The notes: a model not told the origin generated them from the letters alone. DNA of 64,000 nt from Akebia trifoliata (GCA_017979445.1 CM030711.1:41711560-41775559), one strand, 5' to 3'; counted from the first letter of the stretch, positions 1 through 13,200 are shown. Translations and numbers: made by a program.

Positions 1-180
1 CCAATTATCAAAATAGCTTTCATTTTTAATCAAATTTCCAACTAAATTTAACCTTAAAAATAAAAGAAATTATCAAAATACCCTTCATCTTTACTAATTA
101 TCAAAATACCCTTCATCTTTAATTAAATTTCCAACCAACCTTAATCATAAAAAATAAAAATGAATTACCAAAATACCCTT
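1..180. repeat. Imperfect tandem repeat, AT-rich
   Basis: Four imperfect units built around TATCAAAATACCCTTCATCT are spaced 30-70 bases apart, separated by variants of AATTTCCAAC. No open frame of note. The element they belong to, if any, continues past the left edge. Confidence 0.6.
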
Positions 181-449
181 CATCTTTATCAAAGTTATAA
201 CATTTTGTAGAAAGTTGTGATTTTATCACAAATGGTAGATCTAATTAGTTGCCCCATATTTTACAAGTGTGAGAGCGCCTCAACACTTTTTAAAATAAAT
301 TAAAAGTTGTAAATTGAATTGAGGAATTTTCTGAAATTGGAAGTCACCAACTAGTTTAGGTTTAGGAACTAAAAATAACTCAAAATTGATTCGGATCAAT
401 CTATGGGTAAGAGGTTGAGTTATAGATTTCAGAAAGTGTTTGGCATCGA

Positions 450-569
450 GTCAGCCTGATCGAAGTGATCAGTCTCTACTACAATCCAAGACTATTTTAT
501 GATAAACAAGTCAGCCTGATCAAAGTAATCGGTTTATACTACAATCCAAGACTATCTTATGATAAACGG
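450..569. repeat. 60-bp tandem duplication
   Basis: Two adjacent 60-base units, each starting GTCAGCCTGATC and ending with ATGATAAAC, differ at only a few positions. This is a local duplication in gene-free sequence. Confidence 0.75.
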
Positions 570-2964
570 GTAAGGACTTAAGTCAATCTAAGGTCAAAAT
601 TGGGGAGACTATGGTTAAAATAACCCTAAAGCATCTTAGAGTCAAATTGAGAAGGCCTAAGTCAAGGTTAAGGTCAATGCTACCTAAGTCTCAAGATTTG
701 GACTCAATCATCATTATTTTATGTCAAATTAACCAATTGAAATCATTGCCATCTTACATCAAGTCGACCAAATAAATCCTATGCTTACAATTTCCCAAGT
801 TAAAATCAAAAATCAATTTGAGTGTCACGTGCACGAAAATCAGTGAGTTGATTCACGTGTATTTTCTTTAAAATAAAAAATAATTTTAACTTTCCCACAC
901 GTCACAAAAATCGAGGAGTCGACTAATTGAATTATATGAAAATAGTTCGAATTAAATCAATCAAATATTCGTTTAAAAAAATAAATGAGTGACACGACTA
1001 AATTAAAAATAAAAATTTTCATTTTACGCACTCACCAAAATCAATGAATTGAATCAGTTTACCTTTATAAAAATTCTTAGAAATAAATTGATTTTAGCCA
1101 TGAATAAGAGCATCGAATTTGGAAATATACTTAAATTACCACATGTGATAATACAAACAAAATTAAAATAAATCAATTTAAACCGCATCACCATTGGTGA
1201 TAATTGTATATAATGATGAACGATTACCTTAATTTATGATCATAATTTTCTATTAATTTGATTATCTAATGATTGATTGACTAATTTTATAGTTGTGTGT
1301 TTGACAGGTTAAAAGTGGAAGAAATAAACTACAAATAGACTTTTGGATGTACTAAAATGTCGAAAGGATGAAGAAATAATGTTAGAGAAGGAGAAGGGCC
1401 AAAGAAAGAAAAAAAATATCTAAAAAATATTTTTTCCTTAATTTGTAGGTACCAACTCAAAATCCAACTAATTTCTTTCTCATCCCTATTTTCTCTCCCC
1501 TTTATCATTCCGCATTTTTTTCTTTTTCTTATTTCCTCAATCTATTTCATGTGTCCCATATTTTCTTTCTCCTCAAATCTATTTGAATCTCACTCAATCT
1601 CTATTTAATCTCCTCACCTCCAAATATCCTAAACGGGAATCATTATCATCTTCAAAAATCTCTTGGTTAATATCCATATTTCGTGAACATAACTCAAATT
1701 TTCTTTTTGACATCTTTCTCAAATCTCTTCAATTTTTCCTAGATCTCTAAAAAAAATCAATCATTAAGAATGAAAAAGTGAAAGATCAAAGAAGAACTCA
1801 AAGTAAAGAAAAAATCGGGTTGTACTCACATCCTCCCAACTTTTTTTTTAATTTTGTTCTTTATTTTAGTAATTAAATAAATATTAAATTTTAAGATGAT
1901 CAGCTAAATTTTTTTTAAAGGTAAGAAGGAAAGTCACAGATTGTATTTAGATTTTTTTATTATTGGTAAATGAATGTTTTAATTTTCTTGAATTTATTAT
2001 TTTATTGTTTGATTGGATTTTTTATTTAACTAATTTACTTATAAAATTCTTTGATTCGATGTGTATTCTGATTACATCAGATGCTTGAAATTCCTTGTAG
2101 TAAATTAAGATGTAAAATTGGATGACAACAATAATTGATAAATTTTCTATTTTTATGAAAAATTTTATCGATGCGAATATCAATTTTAGATTTTTCGATT
2201 AAATCGAATTTTTATTCAAATTTAATTGAACAATAAAAATATCTTTGATAATTTGTGGTGGATCTTTAATCCTTAAGGCTGTATTTTTTACACGATTTAT
2301 TTTATACTACCAAAGGGTTGGATTTACAAATCCACATTTTTGTTATTTGTCTCACTATTTTCAAAATATAAAATGGAAGAGCGGGTCCCGAATGAGTTTT
2401 ACGTAACACAAAAAATGGTGAAAGTGGAATCCCACTAAATACATAGGATTCCCTTTCCCATTTAAGTGTCACCTCCCTCAACGTCTACTACCCCACATCT
2501 CTCTACCATATTAATTTTAGTTTTCCTAGAATAATTTATCTAAATTATTAATTTTAACATTAATTTTGTTTTTGTCTCAAACAAGACCTTTATCAATGTT
2601 TTAAAAATAGAATATGTGATCATATCGAAAGTTTGTCAAATTAGTCGATCAACGATTGGAATATGTATACATTTTCCCAAAAATGACTCAATTTATATTC
2701 ATAAAAGGATAATACAAATATTAAAAAAAAAAAAATCCATATTAAGATGTATATACATTTTCCTAAAATACCTATATTTATATTCACAAAAAGATAATAA
2801 AATTTATGGTTCATTAGTTGAATCATTTTTTTTATAAAATCCGATCGAACCTAGCGAGACCAGTGATTGGTTTGATTTTTAAAATATTGGTCACTTGAGC
2901 TTCCTTTACCTCTGAAATTCATTTTCAATTTATAATAAATTTCAAGAGGGAGGAGGAAATCAAT

Positions 2965-3036
2965 AAATTCGGGGTCGATGTAGCTGAGGGGGCGTTTGTC
3001 CCCCACAAGTGGGCCCCACTATTGCATTTTATATAG
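2965..3036 (-). mobile_element. Helitron-like 5' end (copy 1)
   Basis: Read on the minus strand, this stretch begins TCTATATAAAATGCAATAG and continues into GGGGCCCACTTGTGGGGG. The same start is seen at six other places in the window. A 5' TC followed by TATATAATAAAA is typical of plant Helitron starts. No 3' CTRR end was assigned. Confidence 0.4.
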
Positions 3037-4317
3037 ACTAGAGCTTGTCCATGCCAAGCATCCTTTCTAGGGTTAAAGGGGTAGATATGAGTCAGAAAAT
3101 ATCTAATTAAATATCAATTTATAAGGCACTTATCAATATTTCCAACCTAAAGTATTATTTTTAATTAATAAATTCCTTAGAGTAGGTTTTAATTTATTTT
3201 AATAGTTTTTTAAATAATTAGGTCATTTTGCATATTTTAATTCAAATTTTGAAGATTTAATTTCGTATAATATCTGTGTCTCAGATATTCGAGAACCAAG
3301 TTAAACAAGAAGACTTAAAATGCAGATAGAGTCAAGAATTGAAGTCAACCACGAAAATCCAAAAGTCAACAGCACAAAGTTGACTGTCGCTCGGTAGATG
3401 CTCAATGCAACGCTTGCCAAACAACACGGAAACCAATGTAGTTTCGTGTACATCTCTAAATCAGTAAAATCATAGTAGAACAAAGTTTTAATGTGAGTCA
3501 TCTTATCAAGAGGAATCTAAGCCTATAAATAGAGATCAATCTCTATTCTAGAGATTATCTTTTTCTATTTCTCTCTCTGCTATCCTTCTTATTTATTCTT
3601 TTCACTCATCTCCTCCTCTTTTTAAAATTTTAAAATTTTTAGATTTCATTTTCTGCATATTAGAATTACATTGTTCAAGATTATTCAAGAATTCAATAAA
3701 AGCTAAGTATTTTTATATTTAATATTTTTTTATTTTCAAGAATGGATCTTGGCCAATCTCACAATCTAGGGAGATTGATGAAGCTAAGGTAAATATTTAA
3801 ACTTAATTATTTTCATGTTCTCAATATTTCAACCGTTTCAATAGGTTTCTCTTTAAAATCTTATTACTTAAGTATTCTTAATTTACTTCTCCTTATCCTT
3901 CATCTTAATGTGATTCGTTACTATTGGGGTGAACCCATTATATTGATTGATCACTGTGATGTAGAATCATTGGGCACTAAAATTATTAAAGGGAATAAAA
4001 TCTTAGCTAATTTCAGGTTTTACTTTATTGAATCATTCATGTTAAATCATCAAAATCAAGAACCTTTGCCAATTTCTTGATTTGAGTCATAAAATGAGCT
4101 TGAAAATAAATTGATTTTAAATACTATAACTCAGTGGATTCAGTTTCCTTATATACTCTTCAATCTAAAGTTTTTCTTAATTTTTAAATTTATTTTAGTT
4201 TTCAATCTTGTTTTTAACTCAAAATTTTCTTTTTAAAAATCCTTTCAGAAAGTTAGATAGAAAAGTCAAATATTTTTCCTAGGTTAGATTTTATTGTGAA
4301 TTTTCTTCATGTGCACT

Positions 4318-4680
4318 GACCTTTACTTGTCATATCAAGTTACGAAATTTATAATTATTTAATTGGAAGACCATAACAAGCTACAAGTGACTGTGCATCT
4401 TATGCTATGAACATGGGTAAAAATGAAAAAATAATATAGTTAGAGGGGGTATTTGATGTTATGGGGGTAAAAGAGGAAAAATAATATAGTTGTAGCATCG
4501 ATCCTTATTTGTCCTATCAAGTTCCAAATTTTATAATTATTTGTTTGGAAGACCATAATGAGCTAGAAGCTATTGTGCATATTACACAACAAACAAGGTG
4601 AAGGAGAAAAAATAATAAAGTTAAAGGGGTATTTGATGTTATGGGGGTAAAAAACGAAAAATAATATAGTTGGAGATGAA
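4318..4680. repeat. Direct duplication, about 185-bp period
   Basis: The stretch starting TTGTCATATCAAGTT near 4328 recurs from about 4511 as TTGTCCTATCAAGTT. Both units run through TTTGGAAGACCATAA-like sequence to GGTATTTGATGTTATGGGGG and AATAATATAGTT. The copies are roughly 80 percent alike by eye. Confidence 0.6.
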
Positions 4681-5613
4681 TTATTGAAAAAATGGGAGGA
4701 GATGAAAGACAATAAATTAGGTTAAAGAGGTAAAATAGGAAAGATAATAAATGTAACTATGAGATTTTGGAATTTGAAATATCAATACTACGTGGCTTAG
4801 AGTCACCATCATTCATTTTTAGAAAATGGTGCGAATAGCCACCCAAAAATTATTTCTGAAAATTAGCATTTTAGGCGTTGTAGTGACTCCCGTTAATGGA
4901 TAGTGACATTGATCTACTTAAAGTCTAGGTAAAGAGATTCAGTTAAAGAATGAGGAGGGTACTAGGTACCCCAAATCACGTTCAATAGAACAAGGCACTT
5001 TTTATTATTCTCTCCACCAAAAGGTTGGAACCTTTGATTTGACTATTTTTTTAGAAGAAAACCAAAAGAGAACGATTTGTGCCATCTAAACAAAAAGGGA
5101 CATTGATATTGGCTTAGATCACGAGGATCCTCTCATTAAGAAAAAAGACCCCAACTATGTTTTGCATCCAAATCATACAATTTTGAAAAGTGCCGGCATG
5201 GATGATCATGGTCCCATTCTTATGAAAGAATGACCCAAATGCCTTTAGCCTTAAAATGAGTTTGAGTGGTGTGTGCAAAAAATATGTATGGTTTAAAGAA
5301 GATAATATTTTAAAAATGATTTCAACTCCTACACTTTCGATAGAACTAAAGTCCAATCTACCGAGAGTAAGGGAGGGTGTTCATTACATCCAAATATCTG
5401 TAAACCTAAATTAAAGAAAAAGTGAAGAGGTAAATGAAGATGAGAGGGGGGATACAATACTTTAAACAAAATAAGCCTTAATCTAACCTACTTCAAGCTT
5501 GAATTCTTCTTCTTAAGTTTTTACTTAAGTCCTTTTGAGATATGATTTTTTTAGATAAAGAAGAGAGCAAGAGAATAGGAAGGGATTTGCATTAGGAAAT
5601 TGGAAGAGTCTAA

Positions 5614-6275
5614 GGGTATGTTTGATTGCACATGGAAAATAGGGTGGAAAATCAATTTCCATGAAAAATGACATTTTTCAAGTGTTTGATTGTACATGGA
5701 AATGGAAATTCATTTTCCACCCCATTCAAAAAGTCCACTAAATCATGGATTTCACTTTCCCACCCATATGGGTGGGAAAATGAAATCCACCCATATTTTC
5801 CATCTTCAATTCTTCCCTACTACCACCACCACCACCATTACACTAACCTCGTCGTATTCGTCATCGCCGTCGTCACCATCGCCATCGCCGTCGACTCCGT
5901 CTCCGACCACCTTCTCTCTCTCTTTCTTCTTTTTCTTCTTCTACTTCTTCTCCATCCCTCACCTCCTCCGCCACCACCACCACCACGTTCTCCCCCCATC
6001 TTTCTCACTTACTTTCGTCATCGCCACCGTAGTCACCGTTGCCGCCACTGTCGCTGTCGTCGCCACATCCTTCCCCTTCACTTTTCCTCGTCATCTTCTT
6101 CTTCCTCTCCCCCTCCTCTCATCTTCTTCTTCCTTCTCCTCTTCTTCTTTTTTCTCATATTTTTCCATGACTTTATGCAAGTGAAATCAAACAATGGAAT
6201 TTGATTTTCCAACCCTACCTATTTTCCACAACTAAATTCCATGGAAAGTGACTTTCCATGCAATCAAACATACCC
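5614..6275. mobile_element. PIF/Harbinger (Tourist-type) MITE, 662 bp
   Basis: The element starts GGGTATGTTTGATTGCA and ends with the reverse complement, TGCAATCAAACATACCC. It is flanked by TAA on both sides (5611-5613 and 6276-6278). A 3-bp TAA target duplication with such ends is characteristic of PIF/Harbinger MITEs. A second, inner copy of the end sequence starts near 5684. The core (5820-6160) is pyrimidine-rich CTT/CCA microsatellite-like DNA, which produces two long overlapping open frames that I consider spurious. Confidence 0.8.
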
Positions 6276-6589
6276 TAAGGTTTTTTTAAGGGGGCTTGAT
6301 AACATAGATTTTTCAATGGGAAAGGGGGGTTTTCATAAAGGTTTAGGGTGGATTTTTGTGGATAAAGTGTATGAAATTTTGGGATTAGTGAGAGTAAATG
6401 TGGAAAAAAAGTAAATGGATTTCTTTTGACACATACTCATGGATAATATCTAAATGAGTTGATTTGACAATCGATACTCTAGGCTGAATGGCAATTGGTT
6501 GTTTGGTTGAGAGAATAGTGATTGTAAGAGATAGGTGGTTAGGTTTTGTGAGAGTGAGTGTGATGATAACATGTGACAAAAAGTACAGA

Positions 6590-6800
6590 GGTGTAGGTTG
6601 GGTGAATTTATTAAGGGAATGGGGAGTGGTATAGTGTGAGGGTAAATTGTGATGAGATTTTGGATTAGGTTGGGTTATGACATGTGGTATGAGTTGGGTG
6701 AATTGATTAAGAGAATGAGGAGTGGTGTAGTATGAGGGGAATGTGAAGTGGCGTAGTATGATGGTAACTTGTGAGGATATTTTAGATTAGGTTGGGTTAT
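6590..6800. repeat. Degenerate tandem repeat, GT-rich strand
   Basis: Units containing GATTAGGTTGGGTTATGA and a GAGGAGTGGTGTAGTATGAG-like block recur about every 110-120 bases. The surrounding 6280-7440 is G/T-rich on the + strand with no coding support. Confidence 0.45.
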
Positions 6801-7429
6801 GATATATGATGTGGGATGGGGTATAGATTGTGTAACTTTTTTAGGATAATGATGAGGTTGGTTGGAATGGATTTTGGAGGTTAATTGTGGTGGTGACATG
6901 TGGCAAGCTTGTGAGAATATGCTTTTGAGTTCTTTTATGGTCTTGACTTGAGTGAATGGACCTTGATTGGGGGTTTTGGATGATGTTGAATTTGGACTTT
7001 AAAAATGGACTTCAATATAGCTTTAGGGGTGGTTCATGGTTAGTTGCCTTAGATTTTTTAATAATGAGCTTTTTGTAGGTCGGATTTAGAGATTGGTTGT
7101 AATTAGTGGGTTGGTTGGATTTGATTAGGTTAGGGTACTTTTAGGAATTGGATTGGGATTAGTGGGTAGATTTAAATGGATTTAAAGATTTTGAAAGAAA
7201 AATGTTAGGGTTTAGAAGTTGCTTAGAATCATGTGTAGTGAGAAGACACATGGAAATAAAGAATTACTTGTGAGCCCATGGGCCAATTAAAGACCTTAGA
7301 CTGTTTTATTAAGACAAAAAGTGAGAATTTCAAAAATTAGTCCCTTAGGCCTTTTGATTGGTAAATTACTTAAAAATTCATTTTTATGGGCCTTTTCGAA
7401 ATTGGTCCGTGTAAATTGGGGTGCCTACA

Positions 7430-8440
7430 ATAAAGTTAGAGAGGTATTCTTGTAAAAGGGGTAAAAGATGAAAAATAATAAAATTAGAGGGATATTATTA
7501 AAAATGGGAAGGGTGGAAGAAAGGGAATACAATAAAATTGAAGGGATAAAAGAAATATATAAAAAAGTTTGAAAAATGGGGTAAAAAATAAATATAGTAA
7601 AATTTGAGGGATATTATTGAAAAGAATGGTAGAAGAGGAGAGGAAATACTATAAAGTTGAAGAAGGTTAAGAAGAATAGTGTAGGTAGTGTGGAACCCAC
7701 TCCAATTATATAGTGGAGGGGACATTAAAGGGTTAAAAGAGGAAATACAATAAAATTAAGAGGTGTATTATCAAAGGGGAGAGGTAGAGAGGAAAGACAA
7801 TAAAATTGGAGAAGGAGGAGGATATAAAAACGTTGAAAGGAAATAAAAGAAAAAGTAATAAAGTGAGACTCACAAAATTGTAGTTGATGGGATGTTTGTC
7901 CCCACATAAAACTGCAGTAGATAGGACGTTTATCTCAACACGACTATATCAAAGTGCACCCTCCAGTTTTGTTTTATTATACGGACTAGAGTTCTTCTAT
8001 GTCGTGCCTACAACACGAGCATCATTTTAGGGTTGAGAGGGTAAAATAATAAAATTAGAGGGGAATTATTAAAAATAGTCATGATAATACGACACTCTGT
8101 TTTAGACGTTTTTTGTATGTTCCCTTCACATAATCGTAAATCCTTTGTTTTGGGATACACAAGAATTTATGGTTCTGTGAATTGTCAATTCAGAGAGCAT
8201 ACAAGAAAGAGCGTCAAATTATCATAATTTTATTATAAATCTTTTGAGGTTGATAGGGTAAAAGAGAAAAAAAAATAGTAAAGTTAGATGGGTATTATTA
8301 AAAAAAGGGAAGGGGAGGGGGTAAGTAAAGTCAACAAAGTTGAAAGGGAGGAGGAAATCAATAAAATGAATTACCATAGCTGAGGGGACGTTTATCCCCA
8401 ACAAGTGAGTCTCATTGTTGTGTTTTATTATATATATAGT
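7430..8440. mobile_element. Clustered Helitron-like debris
   Basis: Short blocks of the type AAAATAATAAAATTAGAGGG ATATTATT recur many times here. They are punctuated by minus-strand Helitron-like starts near 7985 (TCCGTATAATAAAACAAAAC) and 8440 (TATATATAATAAAACACAAC). The same blocks recur at 4430-4790 and 51540-52110, so this is one non-autonomous family present in several fragmentary copies. There is no coding capacity. Confidence 0.45.
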
Positions 8441-8729
8441 TGTTTTGAAAATGAATTTTTTAACTATAAAAAATATTATAATATTAATCTAAACCCAAGC
8501 TATTCTTAAAATTTTCCAAATTTTGGCGACACCTCCCATAAAGGATGGAGTTCTTCACATGTAGGAATATGAATGATTTTTTTCTCACAATCTAACATGT
8601 GCAGATGACATAAGTAAAAAAGGGAAAAATTCTCTTTCCTGCCCATGATTCTTTGCCCACAAATTTTTATTTCAAGATTTAAATCTTCAAAAGGGTCATG
8701 GGGGCCTCATGGATTATCATATTGGCAAT

Positions 8730-8860
8730 TGAACACCACAACCTTCTAGATTTCATGAAAAATTCATGATGAATTTTTTTCTTAAAAAAAAATAAAATTT
8801 TTCGAACTTGATCCAAGGTGTTGAAAATGGACGACTACCGAGTACCCAACATTGTGGTAT
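8730..8860. repeat. Dispersed repeat (CCTTCTAGATTTCATG family)
   Basis: The words CCTTCTAGATTTCATG, CGAACTTGATCCAAGGTGTT and GAAAATGGACG occur together here. They recur in the same or inverted order near 17040-17150, 17640-17780, 33785-33830, 34130-34250 and (partly) 46590-46700. A multicopy non-coding element is the best reading; its ends were not defined. Confidence 0.5.
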
Positions 8861-9135
8861 TGGAACATGTTTTTGAATGTCAAAAGATGATCTAATCAGA
8901 AAATTCCATTTTTCCACTCTGGTAAGAAAGAGAAATTTTCCTTCTTATTGCTTACGTTATCCGCACCATATGTCAAACCGGCGATGGGTTGGGAGAAAAT
9001 TTTCCCATAGTGCTGTGAATGAAAAGTCACTCATAGGAATATTATCTAAGTTAATAATATTTCAAATATTTGACCAAAAATACATTCATTAATGAGTTGC
9101 AACATTCTAGAATTCTCTTAGCAATATATTCAAAC

Positions 9136-9678
9136 TAAGGCTGCAACTTGGACAGGTTGGAGGGTGACCCAAGCTCAACCCATGTGAGAAAAGCCTCAAC
9201 CCAAGCTCAACTCAACCCGACCATTGGGCAGGAGTTCATTGACCCAAGTTCAACTTAACTTGACCATTGGGATAGAGTTTAGTTAGCTCAACTCAACCCT
9301 TCATGCTTGGGAGTTTTACAATGATGCTTCCCTTCACTCCTTAGTCCTTAATGTCAATATCATTAATTAAATTACTCTTTATCTTCAAGAAATCTATGTA
9401 TACAATTATACACGAACATATATAACAATGAACTCAAATTAAAAGTAACATCTAATTTTTTTCCCTTAGTTATAGGAAGAAATAACTAATAAATACTTTT
9501 AAAATATTTATATATTTGTATGTAGTTTGGGGTTTGCATTGAGTTGAGTTGCCTGAACCCTCATCCCAAGCTCAACCTCAATTGAGGTCAGGTTTAGATC
9601 TTCCAACTCAATCTCAACTCATTTTCTAAATAATTAATTGGATTGAGTTTGGGCCAACCTGCTTAGGTTACAGCCCTA
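9136..9678. mobile_element. hAT-type MITE with perfect 8-bp target duplication
   Basis: The element begins TAAGGCTGCAACTTGG and ends CAGCCCTA, near-inverted ends of about 12 bases. ATTCAAAC lies immediately outside both ends (9128-9135 and 9679-9686), an exact 8-bp duplication as made by hAT transposases. It has no coding capacity. A relative with the same ends is in TWD1 intron 6 (25502-25976). Confidence 0.8.
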
Positions 9679-9688
9679 ATTCAAACAA

Positions 9689-10071
9689 GGGTAATTATAA
9701 AAGCACCCTATGAATTAATAAGTGCAATCCACACCATAGCCGAATTATTTTGTCTTATATGGGTTAAAAGTTTCAAAATGAGTTGGATTTGGCGAGGATC
9801 ATCTCTGTTACGAGGAGATCATCCCTACCAAAAATTAACCCATTCCAAAAATTCTAATTCCATTAAAATTGGTTTACAAGAAAAAATGGACGATTTATAG
9901 TTCTTGAACTTTTTTATAGGTTTAAAAATTTTAGAATGAACTGATTTTTGATGAGGATGATCTCTTTATAAAAAAATCAACTCATTATGAAACTTTTAAC
10001 TCATATAAGACAATAATTCGACTATGTGTGAGTTGCCCTCATTAATCCATGGGGTGCTTTTATAATCACCC
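9689..10071. mobile_element. Mutator-type MITE, 383 bp (copy A)
   Basis: The element starts GGGTAATTATAAAAGCACCC and ends with the near reverse complement GGGTGCTTTTATAATCACCC. It is flanked by TTCAAACAA (9680-9688) and TTCAGACAA (10072-10080), a 9-bp duplication with one mismatch, the length left by Mutator-like transposases. Its left duplication overlaps the right duplication of the hAT MITE next door. A second copy is at 45326-45703 and a decayed one near 27170-27490. It sits 178 bp upstream of the RPB11 start codon. Confidence 0.75.
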
Positions 10072-10248
10072 TTCAGACAAGGATTCACCACTTGAATTTC
10101 AAAGTAACAACCCTACTCGACCTACTCGGAATATGTATTGACTCGTTCGTTTTGACTCAGAATCGTTCGAGTTTAAAACGACTAGGCTTACAAGATGTCT
10201 CGGTGGACACTCGACAGAGGTGAGTCTTAGAGAGAGAGAGAGAGCGCC

Positions 10249-13200
10249 ATGAACGCCCCTGATCGTTACGAGCGTTTCGTCGTCCCCGAAGGCACCAAGA
10301 AGTAAGATTACTTCATCTTCGCTCTTCCCATCACTTCTCTCGCTCTCTTTGTGGATTTGGGTTTAATTTTCTTACTCTGTTTCTCGATTTTGACCACTAA
10401 CAGGGTTTCTTACGAGAGAGACACCAAGATCATCAACGCTGCTTCTTTCACCATTGAAAGAGAAGACCACACAGTTGGAAACGTCATGCGCATGTAACTC
10501 ATCGATCAATCTCCACCGTCCATTTCAAGTTATTCTTCTTCTTCTTCTTCTCTCTCTATATGATTTTACATGTTTAACTTTCTTTCCTATCTGTTTCTCT
10601 TTCACAGGCAATTGCATAGGGACCCAAATGTTCTTTTTGCAGGTTACAAGCTTCCGCATCCTCTTCAGTACAAAATCATAGTTAGGGTTAGTGTTTCTGT
10701 CAACGTGTTTCTGATTTTAGGGTTTGGTATTATTATTATTAATGGGTTTGTTTAGTTATTTTGAAATCGGAGAAATAATGGGTTTAAGGGTTGTGTTGAC
10801 TGGGTTTTGAAAAATATAATTTTTTTTTCAGATACACACCACCAGCCAATCTTCCCCAATGCAGGCCTACAATCAGGCCATTAATGATTTGGACAAGGAA
10901 CTTAACCAGTTGAAGAGTGCCTTCGAGGTTTGATTTCTTTTAACCCCCCTTGAGTTTCACACTTTAACTACTAAGTAAATTTGGGAAAGTTTAGTTTAAC
11001 TAAAATTTTCCTTATTAAGGATATATATTTGTGAGTTCTTTACTGCTATATGTCGGCAATGCTTAGATTAACCAAAACACAAGGTGGGAAAGTTGAGTGG
11101 ATACATAAGTAGTGATCACAATTATGGATTTATCTCTTGGACTTGATGTTTAAGCATCAATGTGTTTGAAGTACTGGTGACATAATGCTAGATCATAAAA
11201 ATAAAAAACTGAGCAATTCAACATTTGCTTCCTAAAACAAAGACAAAGGCATAAGGTGTAACCACATAAGGCATGTAGACAACCACATAGCCACCTTCCT
11301 ACAATAATTTTCGGCAATTATTCAGCGGGGAATTAGTTGGGTTTAATTTGGATAAATCCAGTTAAGTTTTGGAAAAAAACAATGGGGATTAACAAATGAA
11401 ATTTTTGGCTCCAAAAAACCCATCAACTTCATCAACCTCCCTAAAATCCCTATTTTGTTCTTGTGATTTGAAGGTTGAAGAAGATATAATCTTGAGGTTG
11501 AAGGGGGGCATCTTCAAGGGGTTGGCCCATCGGTAAAACTAGCGATAGGGGTTTGCTCCCTTTGGTCCCGTCTTTGAAACTGGGTGACCTCTTGATTTAC
11601 CCTGTTGTATGTTGGGAAACTTCTTTGGGTTCGGGATGTGCAATCATAAGGACTAGTCTCATCCCAAAAAGGTTGTGGGATACTCTATGTTCTGTCCTGT
11701 GTAGTCAGGTTGGCTTGCCTAACCTACTAAAGCAAGGAGATGCAATTGAAGAGGGTCTTCAAGAGATATACCAGAGAAAGAAGCCCACTTTACTACTCTT
11801 AAGCCATACCTTTTTAAAATGCAGCCCCCATCCCAACTAATAAGTGTGCTTTTGGGGCTTGACTACTTCACTTATGGTATTTTATTCAGTGCAGTCAGGT
11901 GCACTGCTAAAAGGTAAGGCCCGAGGTTGTTTGGTTCATCCGGATCTTTTGTTTCATAAAGAATGGGCCAAATGGGTCGTTAAGGGTTACTGGTTAGTTG
12001 TGTAGTTTATAAGATAGAATGGATTAAGATTTGTTGTGATTTGTCAGTTTGGAACCAGTCATAAAAAGGTTTAAGGAGGTCGATTAATTGACAAATAGCT
12101 AATTAATTTGTCAATTCACTGATTTAATTGGTTGGCCCCTTTTTGGAGATTTTTCCCAATTTTTGGAAATATTCATCGAATTTGAGACAATGCTTGTGCA
12201 TTATCAAGAAAAGACTCACAAATTTTAATTGGTTTCAATATCATAAGGACTGCACATTACATAGACAACCAGATACCACAACACTTTCCTACAATGCCTA
12301 CCTTTCTTCTCATTACAAATAACTACACAGCTACAATAACTATCTAACTTTGTCCTTTATTTGAATTTAAATAACAACAATCAAGTAACTATCGAACTAC
12401 AATAACTACTTAGTACCCATCTTTATTTGAATTCGGATAATAACTACTGTCCTCTTTTATTATGAATTCCAATATAATAATTTTTAATTGTGCTATGTCT
12501 TTGCCACGTTATTAATATTTACATGCCATCCAAGGAATGGGCAGTTTCTCTACACTCCCCCCCCCCCCCCCCCCCAAAAAAAAAAAAAAAAAAAAAACGG
12601 TAACCTTGTCCCCAAGTCTAGAAATCCGGAAAGTGCTTCAGATTATGCCACACTTCACATATGGTAGGCATCTTTAAGTTACGAGTGCGTCCAATGGAAA
12701 ATCATCTTTGTGATTTCTCGATTATTCATTTCAACCAAGATTCAAAATTTTGTTTATTCTAAAAATATTTGATGGCACGTTACAAATTTCAAACATTTTG
12801 AGAAGAAATATTCATGGACTTAATGCTTAGGATAATCTTGGTTCATCTGGATTCTAGTACGACCCTCCACATCAAGGTAGAGAATCCATTATATGCATTG
12901 CAAGGTGACTCAGGATATTTTCTATTTTGTATCATGGTTTGTTTTCCCAGTTCTCTTCAATTGTTTGAGGATGGCCAAGCTTCGAGGTGTCATTTGTTGC
13001 TTCAAATAGAATCCTCTGGAACATTGTTCCTTTCGCCATTTGTCGAGGCATTTGGAAGGAAAGAAATTGGTGCATGTTCGAGGGCTAGGAGCATTCTTTT
13101 CAAAAGATTATTATCTCAGTTTCTTTTATTCTTTTGGTGTAAAATCTTTAGAGAATTTAGGGGATTTTATAATTTCTTTTTGAATATTTTTGCGGGTAGA

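Larger units (their letters stand above)
570..5610. other. Gene-free AT-rich spacer with repeat debris
   Basis: No coding region could be supported on either strand; the open frames are short and AT-driven. Things seen inside it: a Helitron-like end near 3036; an LTR-promoter-like stretch at 3250-3800 (a CTATAAATAGAG box at about 3522 followed by a pyrimidine-rich leader); and a direct duplication at 4318-4680. The rest shows nothing I recognise. Confidence 0.5.

Noticed and set aside
3250..3800. A solo LTR or host promoter, suggested by CTATAAATAGAG
   Set aside because: No matching second LTR, target duplication or downstream gene could be found, so it is only mentioned as LTR-promoter-like.
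5668..6204. Two long overlapping + strand open frames of 178 and 164 codons
   Set aside because: They are serine/proline/histidine/phenylalanine low-complexity translations of the CTT/CCA core of a MITE, not a protein.
10454..10755. Open frames across RPB11 introns 2 and 3
   Set aside because: They cross canonical splice sites of RPB11, and their unique parts are intron sequence without homology.
11553..11840. 95-codon frame in RPB11 intron 4
   Set aside because: No recognisable domain; it lies within a large transposon-rich intron and has no splice partner.
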